Shown here piece by piece: positions 1 through 12,331 of a DNA stretch of 64,000 nt (position 1 is its first letter; the number at the start of each line of letters is the position of its first letter). The notes below the pieces were generated by a model. The model worked only from the letters and a program-made list of their open reading frames with translations, was not told the DNA's origin and did no database searches. The position numbers and the translations under genes are program-made. Source of the DNA: Piper betle (lineage: Eukaryota; Streptophyta; Magnoliopsida; Piperales; Piperaceae); contig JAURVB010002055.1 of NCBI GenBank assembly GCA_033002965.1, positions 1 to 64,000 of the forward strand, given 5' to 3'.

Positions 1-3000
1 TGGTCGCTTCCAACTTTCCCCAGGGCCAGTGATTTGACTTTTGCAGCCAAGCTCAAGCAGCATTTGAATGATAATACTTGTTTTAAAGAAGAAAGAGGTG
101 AAGCTTTCAGTGTTCTCCACTACGCTGGGGAGGTGGGTCTTTTGTCCTTTCAATGACACAATGTACACAGTGCACCTAGTTATCTTCGCTGATTGAGTTT
201 GCTTTGATTATTGGCAATTATCTATTTAGCTGGTAAAATATTGATGGAATAATTAATGTTTGATTTTAAACTTTCGTAATATTTTTTTAGACATGTTGTA
301 TTTGCAAGACTGATAATGTTATGTACTACATGTTTGTAGAGTTTGCTATCGACATTGCAACATGGTAGAGAAAACTGAATTATTTTTATAAGCCTTTAAA
401 ATGTTGCCAGTCAAACTTTTAAACTGTTGTTTGCATGTAAGAAATGCTATTCATCACCTTTGGAAAGCCACAAGAGGCAATACTTTTGTTGAGAAACATT
501 CTGGTTGAGAATTGTAGTTTCTTCCTATCTTTTTATTTTCACAATTGTCTCTGGTGTAATTTTTATTTATCTCAGGTTAAGTATGACACTAGGGGTTTCT
601 TGGAGAAGAATAGAGATACCCTGCATTCCAATTTAATTCAGCTCCTCTCATCATCTAGTTTCCAATTACCACAGTTATTTGCTTCTAGCATGCTGAGCTA
701 CTCGCAAAAACCGGTTGGGCATGTAGGTGCTGATTGTCAGAAGCAAAGCGTTGGGACCAAATTTAAGGTAAGCAGGATGTTATTGTTTTTTACTCCTCAT
801 GGTACAGGGTGTATCTAAATTGTGGTGAATTCGTGAAATAAGCAGTGTGTTCTTTTTTGTTTTGTTTTGTTTTTGTTTTTTAATCATTAGGAATTACCGT
901 TTTTCTATGGCTAAAGATTTCTGTTATTGGAACTTGTCAATATCCTTAGATGTATTTTCTGTTTCAGGAGCAATTGTTCATGCTAATGCAAAGGCTGGAG
1001 AACACAACACCTCATTTTATCCGATGTATAAAACCAAATAGTAAGCAACTTCCTGGCGTATTTGAAAAGGATCTCGTCTTACAACAACTCCGATGCTGTG
1101 GGGTTCTTGAGGTGGTTAGGATATCAAGATCAGGATATCCTACTCGAATGACACATCAACATTTTGCAAACAGGTATTCCATATTTTGCTTTATACTTTT
1201 CTTTGTGGTGATTACTTTTATCTTTTAAAATTTATGTTACCTGTAGATATGGCTTTCTTACCTGTGAGGATGCTGCTTCCAAAGATCCTCTCAGTGTGTC
1301 TGTCGCCATTCTCCAGAAGTTCAATGTCCTTCCAGACTTATATCAAGTTGGTTACACGAAGCTGTTTTTCCGAACTGGACAGGTTCATGGCCCTTTATCT
1401 CTGACCATTTGTTTGTGAGAATTTCCTTGGAACTGCTTTTTACTTGTAATTTTACTAAAATCAATTATCTGATCTACCTTGCTTGTATGGCAGATTGGGG
1501 TGTTAGAGGATACAAGAAACAAGACTTTGCAAGGTGTTCTAACAATGCAAAAATATTTCCGTGGTCACCAAACTAGGTGTCATTTCCAGAAGCTCAAAGA
1601 AGGAGCAACCACCATACAGTCATGTAATCTTTCTTTGAAATTGTGACATTTGAATGGGTTTTACGGTTGTTGTATATTTTTTATTTTTATTATTATTAAA
1701 TAAATTATATTTTATGCAGATGTTCGAGGTGAAAATGCGAGTAAGAAGTTTTTGTTCCTCCTAACACGACAAAGGGCAGTTATTTCAATCCAGAAACATG
1801 TTAGGCAGTGGATTGATAGAAAATCTTTTCTTAAAAAGCAGAGAAGTGTCATACACCTGCAAGCAGGTACATATGTATAGTTGAGTGTTTTATTTTGGTT
1901 AGTGTTTTTTGTATTTTATATAACTTTGTTGTTTGTGCATAGTTGTTCGTGGTCATTTAGCTCGAAGAAATTTCTTGAGGCTGTGTTCTGAAGAGTTGAA
2001 ACTTAAGGGTTCTAGAGTGGAAAGGATGAGAGACATGATTCAACTGGTAAATTTTCTCTCATCCTTCTATGGAAACACAATTAAAAAATTTTGTGGTTTG
2101 TGACTCATCTGTGGCTGTTCATCTGTCTTTGGAACTAGAACTGGTGAATGTTGTGCAATATATTTTCTTTCAATTGTATTTAATGTTAAATTTTTGTAGC
2201 AGCTATGACATTTTATTTTGTAGATTTATCATACGTTTGCTATATTAAGTTCTTACCTTACTCAATGTTTACTAGAGAAAAATTTGAGCTCAAAACTCCA
2301 AGGAGCCACATTCCTGGTTTTTGTAGTTTGAGGGTCCTAGCCGTATCTGTCTGGTTTCAGTTTGAGATTGATATACTTTCCAAATTCTTATACTAATTTA
2401 AAAAAAATCATGATCATTAGCAGGATGCCGCGGGCAGCATTGATGATGGGCCTTTGGTGGAAACCAATGGTAGACTTTTCAAAGCTGAAGCTATCTTGAA
2501 AAGCACGGAAGATGAAAATGTCACTTTGCGTGAACAACTTAAACAATATGAAAGAAGGTGGTTAGAATATGAAACGAAAATGAAATCTATGGAGGAGATG
2601 TGGAAGAAGCAGATGGCATCCCTGGAGGTAAGTGTGTTGATTAAGTGTTCCGGTTAGGATAGGACTTGTGCATCTGTTGGTTTTGGTGACTTTGTATCAA
2701 AATTTTCACTTTCGGTGTAATGCAGATTAATTTGGCAGCAGCCAAGAGAAGTCTTGCGGCGGATAGTGCTGAGAATATGCATCCTGGAAGACCAGAATTT
2801 TCTCTTGCTGTCCCGGATGATTTGCAATATGTTGATCGTGCTCAAAATCCTGAAGAGATACCATCAAAATTGGCAGATCAACCCACAGATTTAGGAACAA
2901 GAGTATCTTGGAGGGCACAACACTGTTGGACGCCTGATAAGTGAATTTGACCAACGTAAGGATGTGTTTGAAGATGATGCAACCTTTCTTGTAGAGGTTA

Positions 3001-3194
3001 AATCTGGTCAAATCGTTTCCAAAATGAATGCTGGTGATGAACTTCGAAAGTTGAAAATCAGATTTTCAGCTTGGAAGAAAGACTTCAAGATTCGATTACG
3101 AGAAACAAAAGTAGCTCTTCAGAAGATTGGAAACCCTGATGCAGAGAAAAACAAGAAGAAATGGTGGGGCAAAAGGAGCACTAGAGGGACATAA
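1..3194 (+). CDS. Class VIII myosin heavy chain, 3' part (5' end outside the window)
   Basis: This is an actin-based motor of plant class VIII, linked in that family to plasmodesmata, endocytosis and the cell plate. Nine exons read by GT-AG splicing: 1-132, 576-767, 968-1173, 1247-1382, 1494-1623, 1720-1866, 1943-2046, 2424-2627 and 2726-3194. The motor-domain end is visible (FLEKNRDTL, TPHFIRCIKPNS, LQQLRCCGVLEVVRISR, YQVGYTKLFFRTGQ). IQ-type neck repeats follow (TMQKYFRGHQTR, ISIQKHVRQW, IHLQAVVRGHLARR), then a short coiled coil (ENVTLREQLKQYERRW) and the basic class VIII tail ending KKWWGKRSTRGT. All junctions keep phase, but the last exon needs a one-base shift between 2894 and 2916, most simply one extra T near 2908. 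Family assignment is firm; whether the shift is real is open. Confidence 0.92.
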
Positions 3195-3873
3195 GTTTCA
3201 ATTTTGTGTTATTTGGAACATTTATCCAGGTGAAAACTTCGTCATGACAATTGACGCGGGCACTTGCTGATAGAACTTAAGCAGTCGGTAGGATAGGCTC
3301 CAGGAGACGAAGAGAGAAGTGGCGTCCCAGGCATTGCCATTGTAATGCTTAATGTTTTTTGGCGTGGGTGGCTTTCGCATGCGAAGAAGAATGTCTGCAC
3401 TGTAAATTTATGTTATAATTCACTTTTCTTGAGGGAGATTTTGATGCGGAGGCTTCCTACTGTTATCTATATATATAGGTTGCTTGTATTCATCTGTCAA
3501 ATTTATGTAGTTTGTTTGTATGCTGTGTAATTTAGAGGGTATGTAATCCTATGTATGAGAATGATGTAAGTAGTGTATTTTGTACATATTTATACCAAAG
3601 GATGTAGTTACTATATGCTTGTGCCAGTTAAAAAAATGACCGATTGGTTGTAAGTCGCATGTGACAGAAATAACACTCGTTGGGTCGGCAAGAGAACCAC
3701 GCAGGAAACATCAAGCCATGATAAGCAAGAACAAGAATGATTAATTTGACAAAGCGAGAGGCAATAATGCTACAAAGTTTTTGACTAGTATTTAGCTTTA
3801 CAGAAGCACGGAGTTTCATCCTTTTCCGTCAGGGGGGGGGGAGAGAGGGAGGTAGGTGGACGGTGGGAGTATT
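3195..3873. other. Convergent intergenic/3' UTR stretch between myosin and LHCB3
   Basis: No gene seen. The two flanking genes point toward each other, so this holds both 3' untranslated regions. A G-run lies at about 3832-3841 just beyond the LHCB3 stop. Confidence 0.6.
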
Positions 3874-4970
3874 TTAAGAGCCAGGGGCGAATTTGGTGGC
3901 GTAGACCCAGGCATTGTTGGCCACGGGATCGGCGAGGTGGTCCAAGAGATTCTCAAGTGGTCCCTTGCCGGTGATAATAGCTTGGACGAAGAAGCCAAAC
4001 ATGGAGAACATGGCCAGCCGACCATTCTTGATCTCCTTAACCTTGAGCTCGGCGAAGGTGACGGGGTCGTCTGCGAGGCCCAAGGGGTCGAAGTAGGTAC
4101 CGCCTGGGTAGAGGTCGTTGCCCTCTCCCACGCCAGCGAGGCCATTGATGCGGTATCCCTCCACCAGGCCCATCAAAACAACTTGGAAGCCGAGCACGGC
4201 CAAGATGCTCTGAGCGTGGACGAGACTGGGGTTGCCCAAGTAGTCGAGTCCTCCTTCCGAGAAGATTTGTGATCCGGCTTTGAACCACACCGGCTCCTTG
4301 AACTCCACTCTCACCCATTTCTGCAGCACTTCGGGTGTGATGCAGCCAAGAGCTCCCAGCATGGCCCATCGCCCATGGATCACCTGATCAGGTTGTTCAT
4401 ATGTAAACACCATTCACCTATTTTTGCTCTATAATCAAGGACATGGCTCAAAGATGTGACTATTGTTTACATATGATGCAGATGCAATCAAAAAATTTAT
4501 CCAAATATAAGAGTGACCGCTAATGTATCTAACACCAGTCATGTATGTACCTCAAGGGCCCTATTCCTAGCGAAGGCTTCGGGGTCAGCAGACAAACCAG
4601 CGGTGTCCCAACCGTAGTCGCCGGGGAACTCACCGGTGAGGTAGGAAGGGGTCTGAGCAGAGAAGGGGCCCAAGTACTTGACCCGGTCGGGGCCGTACCA
4701 CAGGTCGTTCCCCTGCACAAAACATACGCATGCATTCCATTAGTTTATTATAGTTATACATGACCTCAGTTGCGGAAACACATGAATGAATGAACATCTA
4801 TATATATATATATATGTTAAGATACTAACCATGGTGAATTTGGGATTCCCCATGGAGACCACATCTCTGAGAGGGTTGGCATTCGATTTCTGGCCACCCA
4901 AGAAAGGGGTGGATCGGATCAGAATGGTCTGGGAGGTGGCTGATGCCGCCGTCAGAGTTGCCGCCGCCAT
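3874..4970 (-). CDS. LHCB3: Chlorophyll a/b-binding protein of LHCII type III
   Basis: This is a nucleus-encoded antenna protein of photosystem II that binds chlorophyll in the thylakoid, in trimers with LHCB1/LHCB2. Three exons on the minus strand: 4830-4970, 4551-4712 and 3874-4383, all in phase, about 270 aa. The N-terminus is a Ser/Thr/Ala-rich plastid transit peptide ([14 protein letters not shown]). After it come [16 protein letters not shown] and [20 protein letters not shown]. The first transmembrane helix carries the LHC motif [14 protein letters not shown], and the third carries [17 protein letters not shown]. The C-terminus is [14 protein letters not shown]. The short N-terminal region lacks the phosphorylatable stretch of LHCB1/2, and [20 protein letters not shown] together with the lone-M start favours type III. 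The frame is intact. It lies head-to-head with the ATIC-like gene. Confidence 0.95.
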
Positions 4971-5900
4971 GGATGGTGATGATGTGCTTGATAGCAGACT
5001 AGCAGCTCGGTCGTGTAAGCTAGAAGGGGCAAGCAGTGGGAGGAGGATGTCGGGGGACTTTATTCTAAAATGGGAGGCGAGGGATGAAGAGATTTGCCTG
5101 CCTCTGCTTCTAGCCAATCACAAGTCAGGAAAGGATTTTCCCAACTCTCTCCTCTCACACCATGTTATCCCTTCAGCCCTCTCACCACATACTTGGATTC
5201 CGGCCCCACTTTCTTTCCATTATTATTTGTTTGTTTTTTCTTTTTTTGCTTATAAATAAATACACACACAAATCAAACGTGTGTCACTGTATATATAATT
5301 AGAAGGTATCGTTTATAAAGAATATTAATAATTAACAACGCAAGTAATCAACGTACTCCTGAAATGGTAATTGCCTCTATAATTGGTTCACAGTGGAGCC
5401 GGCGCCGTTGTGGTTGCTATCCTATCAAATCGAGTTACGGCATCGACGACTCAAACTAAAAGTGAAAACATCCAACGCCTCCTCTTGATGTCACGAAAGA
5501 AAACGATCTCTTATAGGCTGTGTCAAACATGCAAGCACGCATATAGATGCATAATTGCGTGCAAATTAAAAAAAGAAGAAGAAAAGATGCACAATTCATG
5601 CAAACCCTAAACATGATATTATTATGGAAATGACATAAAAATGAATCCAATTGAGACAACAATTTTTATTTTTATTTTTTTAAAAAAATACGCAAGGGCT
5701 CCCTTTAGCCACTCCCTCTCCGGATTGGGCCCAATGGCGGAGAAGGAAGGCAGATCGAAAAAAGTGGGCTGTTGAGTGGGTTATTTGAGGCCCAACAGGC
5801 GCAGAAAAAAAGCCCACAAGCCATTGAATCGGTGGGGCCCATTGATCAAACTGTAGACCGTCTTCCTTCCTGACCTTGTTGTAGCTACCCGACGACAAGA
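4971..5900. promoter_or_regulatory. Shared divergent upstream region of LHCB3 (-) and ATIC-like gene (+)
   Basis: About 1.07 kb separates the two start codons. On the LHCB3 strand near 5110-5175 there is an inverted CCAAT (plus-strand CCAAT at 5114) and a GATAA-type I-box core (plus-strand TTATCCC at 5165), both common in light-regulated LHC promoters. Assigning function is inference. The middle (5240-5680) is AT-rich with no gene seen. ATIC leader sequence begins before the GCG run at 5901. Confidence 0.4.
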
Positions 5901-6026
5901 GCGGCGGCGGCGGCGGCGGCGGCGGCGAGTTCAGTGTCGCCGGCGACAAGTTCAGTGTCGCCGGCGACAAGTTCAGTGTCGCCGGCGACAAGTTCAGTGT
6001 CGCCGGCGACAAGTTCAGCGTCGGCG
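5901..6026 (+). repeat. GCG trinucleotide run plus 21-bp minisatellite
   Basis: A pure (GCG)n run at 5901-5927 is followed by 4.6 nearly perfect copies of a 21-bp unit (GTTCAGTGTCGCCGGCGACA plus A) from 5929 to 6026. The frame that runs into the ATIC ATG at 6036 is open through the repeat but has no ATG before a stop at 5871, so the array is probably 5' UTR. Each unit contains the palindrome GTCGCCGGCGAC. Confidence 0.9.
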
Positions 6027-6035
6027 CCTTTTATC

Positions 6036-9000
6036 ATGCAGAGTTGTTTGACCGCCCCTCCCAACTTGGCTCCTCTGTTTCGCTGCACCATTACCACCAC
6101 TCCCCTTCTCTACCATTCTTCCTTCCCCACCTCCCTTCTTACTACGGCTGCTGCTACTGCTACTGCTACTTTCTCTGTACTCTCATTTCCTCCTTCCCTA
6201 TTTTTTCTTTTTCTTTCTTTAACAACCTACTCATTTATTAAATGTCTATCACTTTTTCTTTGTTAGAAACCGGCTGCTTTCTCTCATCTCCCCTACCTGC
6301 CTCCTCGCGCCGCCCTGGTTCCTGTTCATGCCCTCATGGATACACATATATCCCCTTCTCCTGAAAGCCATCTTCCAGGTACTACTACTTCAGTTCCTAT
6401 TCTTTTATTATGTGGTCTTGTTTTTATATTGACCTTCTTGCAATGTAGCTGTTGTTTCGGTTGTCTCTGGCTTTCAACATCATGTTTCGAGTGTGTGACT
6501 TATGTTTTTTTTTTTAATTTTTTTTAAAAATTCCTAATCGTATTTTGAATGTCCCTAATCATACTTTTTTCTCTCTTTTATTTTACTCGTGTATATTGTG
6601 TTGCTGCTTCACATTAGTGGCTAACTAAAAAGTTGCGATATTTTCATGGTATGGTTTTTGGTCAGTTGGTAAGAAGCACGCGCTCATCTCTTTGTCTGAT
6701 AAGCGGGGTTTAGCCTTCCTTGGAAATGAACTTCAGTACTTGGGGTAAGTATTTGAAGTGTTTTTTACTCTTACCTGTAAAGTTTGGAGCACATTTTCTT
6801 GCACGCTTTTTGCAGTTCATACCACTTCTTCGACTATTAAATATGCTACGATGACCTTTGCGCATTCTTTTAATTTATGTGGGTAAGCAATTAGTCCGAA
6901 ATATGCCATTATTTCATATTCACCATCAGCCTTTTTGAAACTGCTGCTGCAGTTTCTTATTTGTCGGGTTATCTCATACGTACTTCTTGTTGTTTCTTAG
7001 TGGTGATGCATTTCCATTTTTGTTTTCTGGTGGGAAGAAAATTCTATTCTACTTTTGTTATGAATTGTTGGTCATCACTTTTTTCTCTCTCAATGGGAGG
7101 TATTCCATTGTTTCAACTGGTGGAACTGCAACAGCCTTAGAGGCGGCTGGAGTCTCTGTAACTAAGGTTGAAGAGATTACTTGCTTCCCAGAAATGGTAA
7201 TTGGTACTTATATATGTTCAAGTTGGAAATATAATCACATTTATTGAGCAATTTTAGTTGTGCAAATTAACCTGGCGGCTAGTAAGCTAACTCATAGATC
7301 TGCCACATGCTTATGAGTTATTCTCTATTCATTTCTAAATTTTATTAAATGTGACTGCAACTGAGCTCACCACTTGTAACATGAAACAATGTTTTACGAG
7401 AGTAATGATAGTGAAGCTTTTTATTTAAATTCATGCCACGGTGGAAATGGAGTAACTTATTAAAGATGCCAATGTGGGATATTTCCTAAGTGTCACACAT
7501 GGTTAGACATCTTATAAGGCTTCCATGAGAAGTTGAGTAAATGGATCACTCTTCTTACGTTTTTCCATGAGCGGTTCTATGTGAGTTCTGACCCAAAAAA
7601 GCTGTTTGGAGTGAAATAATGGCCATATTTGCTTATATTTTGCAAGTCCAAAGGTCATCTGACTATTATTACTTTGTGTGATTATCTGAAAATGCACAGC
7701 TTGATGGTCGTGTGAAAACATTGCATCCTTGTATCCATGGCGGTATTCTTGCTGGAAGGGATTCAAACCATCACATGGAAGCCTTAAACAAACACGGAAT
7801 GGGTAGGTTCAACCCTGATCTCACAGATAACTGGTTGTGCTTCTTCATGTTTGTGCATCTGCTTTTTAAAACATTTTTTTTGGTTGCTTTTTTTGTAGGA
7901 ACAATTGATATAGTTGTCATAAATTTATACCCTTTCTATGAAAAAGTTTCCTCTAGCAAAGAAATCACATTTGAGGATGGCATAGAAAATATTGATATTG
8001 GTGGGCCGGCCATGATCAGAGCTGCTGCCAAGGTTGGGAAGTTTGAATTGTACAGTTTTTATTGAATTTTGGAAGGCATAAAGTTGACTTCCATTCTTGG
8101 TTGTGTTTTTAACTAGACTTAAATTTGTTGGTTAGCAGAATCATGCGGATGTCCTAGTGGTTGTTGACTTTAATGATTATCCTAGATTGTTGGAATTTTT
8201 AAAAGGAAATGTAGTAAATGAGGACCTGTTCAGGAAAGAGCTTTCAGCATGTTGCTTCCTATGACTCAGCAGTTGCTGAGTGGCTTTGGAAGCAATCAGG
8301 AGGTGTAGTTCATGCTCTTTGCTCTGCATTTTTTCACCTACATCATTGTTGTATTTATGTGTTGTCTGCCTTCTTGCACTCCTGTAGACAGGGAATTTCC
8401 TCCAAGCTTGACAGTTCCACTATCAATGAAAAGTTCTCTTCGGTATGGCGAAAATCCACATCAGAAGGCTGCTTTTTATGTTGACAAGAGCCTTTCAGAG
8501 GTCAATGGTGGGGGTATAGTGACTGCTGTACAACATCATGGAAAGGTATGCGCTAAGCTATGCAATCCAAAGTTCCTCTTTTTTTATTTTTATATTATTA
8601 ATTCGCATAATCTTTTGTCCCATTACACGTGATTGTCATTTTTTTCAAGATATGTTAACTGTCATGCTGAATGGTGTCAGTCTAAGCGCCAAGCTTTCTT
8701 ACTCTCTGGTCCTGCTTATCCATTTCCAATTTATTCTTGTCTATGATCTGAATGACACCTTCATGGTCCACAAAAATGGAATTTTTAATTTCAAGTTGCC
8801 TGTCAACTTTTAATAATCAGGTTTTCCTATTATAGAATATACAGACATTGGTAATGGAGAACTTTATTTGATTGCAGGAAATGTCTTATAATAATTATTT
8901 AGATGCAGATGCCGCCTGGAATTGTGTCTGTGAGTTCCAAAGTTCTACTTGTGTGATTGTAAAGCACACAAATCCGTGTGGTGTTGCTTCACGAAATGAT

Positions 9001-10246
9001 ATTTTAGAAGCTCATAGGTAAGCAGTAAAAGCAGATCCTCTCAGTGCATTTGGTGGAATAGTGGCCTTCAATACTGAAGTGGATGAGGTAATTCATATGA
9101 TTGTTCATTGTTTTTTAGGACTCAAGTGTTGTCTTATTCGTTCAATTCAGATCACTTGATACTGATCTTGGATTTGCGTCTACGAAATTGTTTTATGGTG
9201 TTACATGCTCATTCCATGGTTAAAACCTTCGACTAAGAGTTGTAAGTTGTTCACAAAACTCATGTTGCGGGAAGTTGACTCTATCAATGTCTTTTTTATC
9301 TTCAAGGAACTGGCTAGGGAGATTCGGGAGTATCGAAGCCCAATTCATGGTAAAGACAGAATGTTCTATGAGATAGTTGTGGCACCAAAATATACTCCAA
9401 AGGGTCTGAAGGTTCTCTGTGGGAAATCAAAGACACTCAGGATCCTTGAAGCTAAAAGTAATTTGAGAGGAAAAATGTCCCTCAGACAAGTTGGTGGGGG
9501 TTGGTTGGCTCAGGACACTGACGACATATTACCAGATGACATTAGTTTTGATGTAAAAAGTCTTTAAGGTGCCCAGAAGATGGTGAGCTTAGTGATGCAA
9601 AGTTTGCATGGCTCTGTGCAAAACATGTTAAAAGTAACGCCATTGTTCTAGCGAAGGTAATGTCTTTCTGTGTTCATAGTTTTGCGTTTTGTCTTAGCTC
9701 CTAATATTCTTCATTTGTTGCGCTGTTTGTTGTAATTACACAAAAAGCTAATGGTGGTTTCCTGATATGTGTCTGTAGTAAGGAATAACTGTATGCTGGG
9801 GATGGGAAGTGAACAGCCAAATCGGTTGGAGAGTCTAAGGATAGCCTTAAGAAAGGCAGGAGCAGAAGCAAAAGGAGCTGCTTTGGCGAGCGATGCCTTT
9901 TTCTTCCCTTTGGTGAGTAACAATTCTCCGAGAGTAGGCTTTTGATCATATATCATACAGCATTTGTTAGGACACTTAAAACTAACTAATGTACTTGTGT
10001 GTGGTTATCAATGACGCAATCTTTGTGGCCGTGACCCTTGCATTTCACTCCTGGTTGTTTTTGAGTGGATGTTTATTCTAATGTATGATGACAGCTTGGA
10101 ATGATGCGGTAGAAGAAGCATGCCAGAGTGGTGTTGCCGTAATAGCTGAGCCAGGTGGGAGTATCAGAGATAAAGATGCAATAGATTGTTGTGACAAATA
10201 CGGGGTTTCTCTCCTCTTGACCAACGCGAGGCACTTCAGACATTAG
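6036..10246 (+). pseudogene. Damaged ATIC/PurH-type AICAR transformylase / IMP cyclohydrolase
   Basis: The intact enzyme makes the last two steps of de novo IMP synthesis, in plant organelles. Exons: 6036-6176 (Ser/Thr-rich transit peptide, MQSCLTAPP), 6267-6378, 6666-6744, 7100-7196, 7700-7802, 7899-8032, 8139-8302, 8388-8545, 8878-9087, 9307-9656, ~9783-9912 and 10095-10246. The N-terminal MGS-like domain shows STGGTATALEAAGV and [15 protein letters not shown]. The transformylase domain shows [21 protein letters not shown] and NNCMLGMG, ending RHFRH. Four lesions: about 14 nt missing near 8231, removing the conserved RKLAW-type residues and shifting frame; TAA at 9019-9021 where leucine is conserved; one base short in an A-run at 9555-9559, giving TAA at 9565; and an extra G at the exon 11 acceptor. 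The first two argue for a true pseudogene; the last two could be base errors. Confidence 0.85.
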
Positions 10247-11309
10247 ATGATCTGAAAGTGTCCTTTGGGCCATTGTCATATGTCCGAGGTTTTTCCAGTT
10301 GCAGGTATTTTATACCATGGAACAAGGCACAGAACCAAAGTATAGGTCGAAAGAAATGAAATGTTTATAGTAATACGGTATTGTTATTGTCGACTAATGT
10401 TGAAAAATTTGTCGATACTGACAAATTAAGCGGCAATGTGACGGTTTTGAATGAAAACTTCTTGGATGATTCGTGCAATTCCAAGATTTTGTTCAACATG
10501 TATGTTTTAAGAAGAATAGAAGCTATTATTATGAGGTTGGACTATTATCGATGTTTCCAAAATATTTGGGGAAGGGACAATTCAACGGCAGATTGTTGTT
10601 GCTTGTATGACGGAAATATGAAGGTCAGCGAATGCCCGGACTGTAGGAGGTAGGGGATCGGGGGATGATAAAAAAATTAAGGTCCGTCAAACAAAGAGGG
10701 CAGCCAGGCAAGACTAAGGGACGTTACCACGTGGTCGGTGGCCATTTGTGGGAAATGGAGTGAAAAAACAAAGAAAAGAGGGGGCCCCTGGCCGGACATT
10801 CACATGTGCATTAATGTACGAATATTCATTGACTGAAGATACATATACAATTTATAAACATAATTTTTGTTTGTTAATAAGTTGGGTGAAACCTTCCCGC
10901 CCCTGTAACGCCTAACCACGTCTTACAAACGCAATTAACAGACAAAATACACACACATTATCTCCAAATCTCCCTCTGTTTTTTTTCTTTAATTACAAAA
11001 GTAGTCGAGTTAAACCGAGCCCAATCGAGAAGGGCAGTAAACGTAATAAAGGGGGTTGCATGCATGGTCGCCGCACGCCAACCATCCGCAGATCGCTCAG
11101 GGTTGCAATGCGTAGAGAGAGGCGGGCAACCGCATCAAAACCACTCGGTTGCGTTGTAAGAGAAGCAGCAGCTGCCCCTCCCCTCCCTCAATTTTTGCCA
11201 TCTCCCTTGTTTCTTTGTTAGCTACAAAAAACAAACAAAAAAACTCCTCTATCAACCTCTCCATTTCATATATCTCTTTCTGCCTGTTACTCGATCAAGA
11301 CGCATTACA
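10247..11309. other. Intergenic, 3' of ATIC and 5' of NDB
   Basis: No gene supported. Short ORFs here have no recognisable motif. The last ~300 bases before 11310 are pyrimidine-rich and probably hold the NDB promoter and leader. Confidence 0.5.
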
Positions 11310-12288
11310 ATGTCTTTCTTTTCTCACTTTGAACGATCCGCCCGTTTCTTCCAAATAGCACCCTACACCAAGTTGGCCATCATCTTTGCCGTCAGGTATT
11401 GTATCATCAAATTATTTAATCTACCTCCCATATCTGTAATTCTGTCTTTGCCAATCTCTTAATTAGGCACATATAAATCATAGTAACACCGCCACCCCCG
11501 TCTTCACTTTTGGTTCTGTTTCATTTCTTAGATATCTTCCAACATTAACATCATTCCTGTTCCTTTCTTTGTGTTAATTCATACCTTTCGTGTGATTAAA
11601 TGTTTGTAATGAATGATATTCGTGTTATTACCAAATCTATTTATTATTATTTTTTTTCAACGCAGATCTATGTACTTTCTTGTTCCCATGAAGAATATCC
11701 CATCATAGACACTCGTTAAATGTTTTTTCTCTATTGCTATTCCTTGTAATTGTCGCATGTTTTTCAGTTTGCATTGTCACAGGTGGGCATCCCCTCGTGG
11801 CATATTGTTTATATGCAGATGATAACCGCTTTGCCCACGTCCTAAGTGCTATACTCTGTTTGTTTTTCCATTTTTAAGATGATTCTATCTCTATGTTAAC
11901 TGCGGGCCAGCAGCTTATATGAAATATCTTATCATATATACATATGTGGATTGATTAATGAACGCGGTCTATTCCTGTCCCGTAACCGCAGTGGTGGTGG
12001 GATTGTGGCATACGCAGATGCGAAGTCGGAGCCGGCAAGTCTTCTTGATCAAGAAGTGCAGCAGCAGCAGCAGAAGAGGAAGAGGGTGCTCGTGCTGGGC
12101 ACCGGGTGGGCCGGCACCAGTTTCCTGAAAAACCTGGACAGCACCCAATACGACGTCCAAGTTGTGTCACCTCGAAACTATTTCGCATTTACACCGTTGC
12201 TCCCGAGCGTCACTTGCGGCACTGTGGAGGCCCGGAGCATCGTTGAACCCATTCGTAGGATCATTGACAGGGTACGCGCGCCTTCCAT

Positions 12289-12331
<43 letters not shown>

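Noticed and set aside
6984..7099. Possible extra ATIC exon upstream of 7100
   Set aside because: Open frame is intronic: the 6744 donor and 7099 acceptor join in phase to give LG-YSIVSTGG as expected.
10381..10653. 90-codon ORF downstream of ATIC
   Set aside because: No recognised domain, and immediately follows a gene 3' end; likely chance.
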